Part shown: piece after piece, positions 23,109 through 23,860 of the stretch | Position numbering within the stretch: the stretch's first letter is position 1 | Layout: every line of letters begins with the position of its first letter | Origin: Candidatus Egerieousia excrementavium | GTDB taxonomy: Bacteria; Bacteroidota; Bacteroidia; Bacteroidales; UBA932 | Direction: 5' to 3' | Assembly: GCA_017694275.1 (NCBI GenBank) | Contig: JADINB010000129.1 | Span: 1 to 23,860 of the forward strand | Length of the DNA: 23,860 bases | Notes under the pieces: generated by a model | What the model was told of the DNA's origin: nothing | The model's database searches: none | Seen by the model: only the letters and a program-made list of their open reading frames with translations | Translations under genes and position numbers: made by a program

Positions 23109-23860
23109 ATGGAGGGCAAGTTTATCATCTATCAGATATTGCTGAGAGTCTTCGCAAACACAAACAGAAAGTGTGTAAGCGGAGGCTCTCTCCGTTTAAA
23201 CGGCTCGGGCAAATTCTCCGGCATGAGCCGCAAGGTGCTGGAGTCGCTCAGAAAGTTTGGAGTCACCCATATATGGTATACCGGAATCATAGAACATGCC
23301 ACCGCAACACCGTTCGGGCAGATAGGGCTAAAGGGAGACAACCGGCTGGTGGTAAAGGGTGAGGCAGGCTCGCCATATGCCATTAAGGATTATTATGATG
23401 TAAACCCCTGTCTTGCAGACAACCCTGCATCAAGAATGGAAGAGTTCGAAGCCATGGTGGAAAGGACACACAAGGCACATCTCAAGGTAATATTGGATTT
23501 TGTGCCCAACCACCTTTCAAGAGTTTACGGCTCCGATGTCAATCCAGCTCCCGGATTCGGAACAGAAGATGACACTTCGGTGGCCTTTTCTGCAGACAAC
23601 AACTTCTATTATCTGCCAGGGGAACATTTTAATGCGGCAAACATAACTGATGACAAAGCCCTTATGGACAGTTATTCCGAGTTTCCGGCCAAGGTTACCG
23701 GCAACGACTGCTTTACTGCATCACCTGGCAGGAACGACTGGTACGAAACGGTAAAGCTCAATTACGGAATAGATTATGCCAACGGCGGGCAGACTCATTT
23801 TGACCCGATGCCCAGGACCTGGAAAATGATGCTTGACGTTCTGCTTTACTGGTGCGGAAA
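23109..23860 (+). CDS. GH13 alpha-amylase-family glycosidase, N-terminal part
   Basis: An open frame from the ATG at 23109 runs off the right edge; 250 codons are visible. The barrel opens with F-I-I-Y-Q-I-L-L-R-V-F near residue 3. It continues with G-V-T-H-I-W-Y-T-G-I-I-E-H-A-T and G-S-P-Y-A-I-K-D-Y-Y-D, and then GH13 conserved region I, D-F-V-P-N-H, at 130-135. The catalytic Asp/Glu/Asp regions lie beyond the window. It starts directly with the catalytic domain, with no signal peptide, so it should be cytoplasmic and act on alpha-glucan or maltodextrin. It resembles amylase-family proteins I recall from Bacteroidota, but the specificity cannot be read from this part. It is coupled to the phosphofructokinase gene. 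Confidence 0.88.
   Translation, partial: MEGKFIIYQILLRVFANTNRKCVSGGSLRLNGSGKFSGMSRKVLESLRKFGVTHIWYTGIIEHATATPFGQIGLKGDNRLVVKGEAGSPYAIKDYYDVNPCLADNPASRMEEFEAMVERTHKAHLKVILDFVPNHLSRVYGSDVNPAPGFGTEDDTSVAFSADNNFYYLPGEHFNAANITDDKALMDSYSEFPAKVTGNDCFTASPGRNDWYETVKLNYGIDYANGGQTHFDPMPRTWKMMLDVLLYWCG

Noticed and set aside
1..23860. Mobile element, prophage, CRISPR array, tRNA or rRNA
   Set aside because: No transposase or phage gene, no regularly spaced repeats and no tRNA or rRNA sequence were seen; the content is uniform core metabolism.

Overview
The window reads as a chromosomal segment from an anaerobic member of the Bacteroidota, most likely order Bacteroidales. The indications are a CarA/CarB pair in the eukaryote-like form found in Bacteroides, an Ig-like (Big_5) lipoprotein with an S-P-T-G-G-P-K-D start, a secreted C69 dipeptidase, few Shine-Dalgarno sequences, and several exact matches to the Bacteroidota -7 element TAnnTTTG. 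HydG and a flavodiiron protein point to an anaerobe that makes an [FeFe]-hydrogenase and must cope with traces of O2 or NO. I see no phage, transposon, tRNA, rRNA or CRISPR sequence. Genes are packed tightly; the longest gap is 759-1015, and none exceeds 300 bases.

Left arm (1-7020): the 3' end of rmuC and a low-molecular-weight phosphatase lie on the + strand. They converge on carA-carB (minus strand), which ends in a clear intrinsic terminator. A secreted C69 dipeptidase sits upstream of carA, also on the minus strand.

Middle (7132-9413): a + strand cluster holds a lysine exporter (LysO) carried as two overlapping genes, followed by an NfeD-type membrane serine protease. It converges with ispG across only 23 bases.

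Right (9437-21805): nine minus-strand genes lie almost end to end. In transcription order they are ligA, flavodiiron protein, FlK-like thioesterase, YihY/BrkB membrane protein (TTG start), hydG, rel, Ig-like lipoprotein, outer-membrane beta-barrel protein and ispG. Most junctions are between -11 and +7 bases; the only real gap is 86 bases between the thioesterase and yihY. The functions are mixed (DNA ligation, O2/NO detoxification, H-cluster assembly, stringent response, isoprenoid synthesis), but three proteins (HydG, IspG, flavodiiron) depend on Fe-S or di-iron centres. Divergent from ligA is a pair encoding a PPi-type phosphofructokinase and a GH13 glycosidase that runs off the right edge.

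Most of the window is core metabolism. I did not find a clearly new system. The items most worth a second look are the lone hydG inside a rel/flavodiiron operon, an IspG with an insert of intermediate size, the charged low-complexity linker in Rel, a lipoprotein with two Ca-binding-like loops beside a barrel protein, and the compact ligA/pfp divergent promoter that questions the ligA start.
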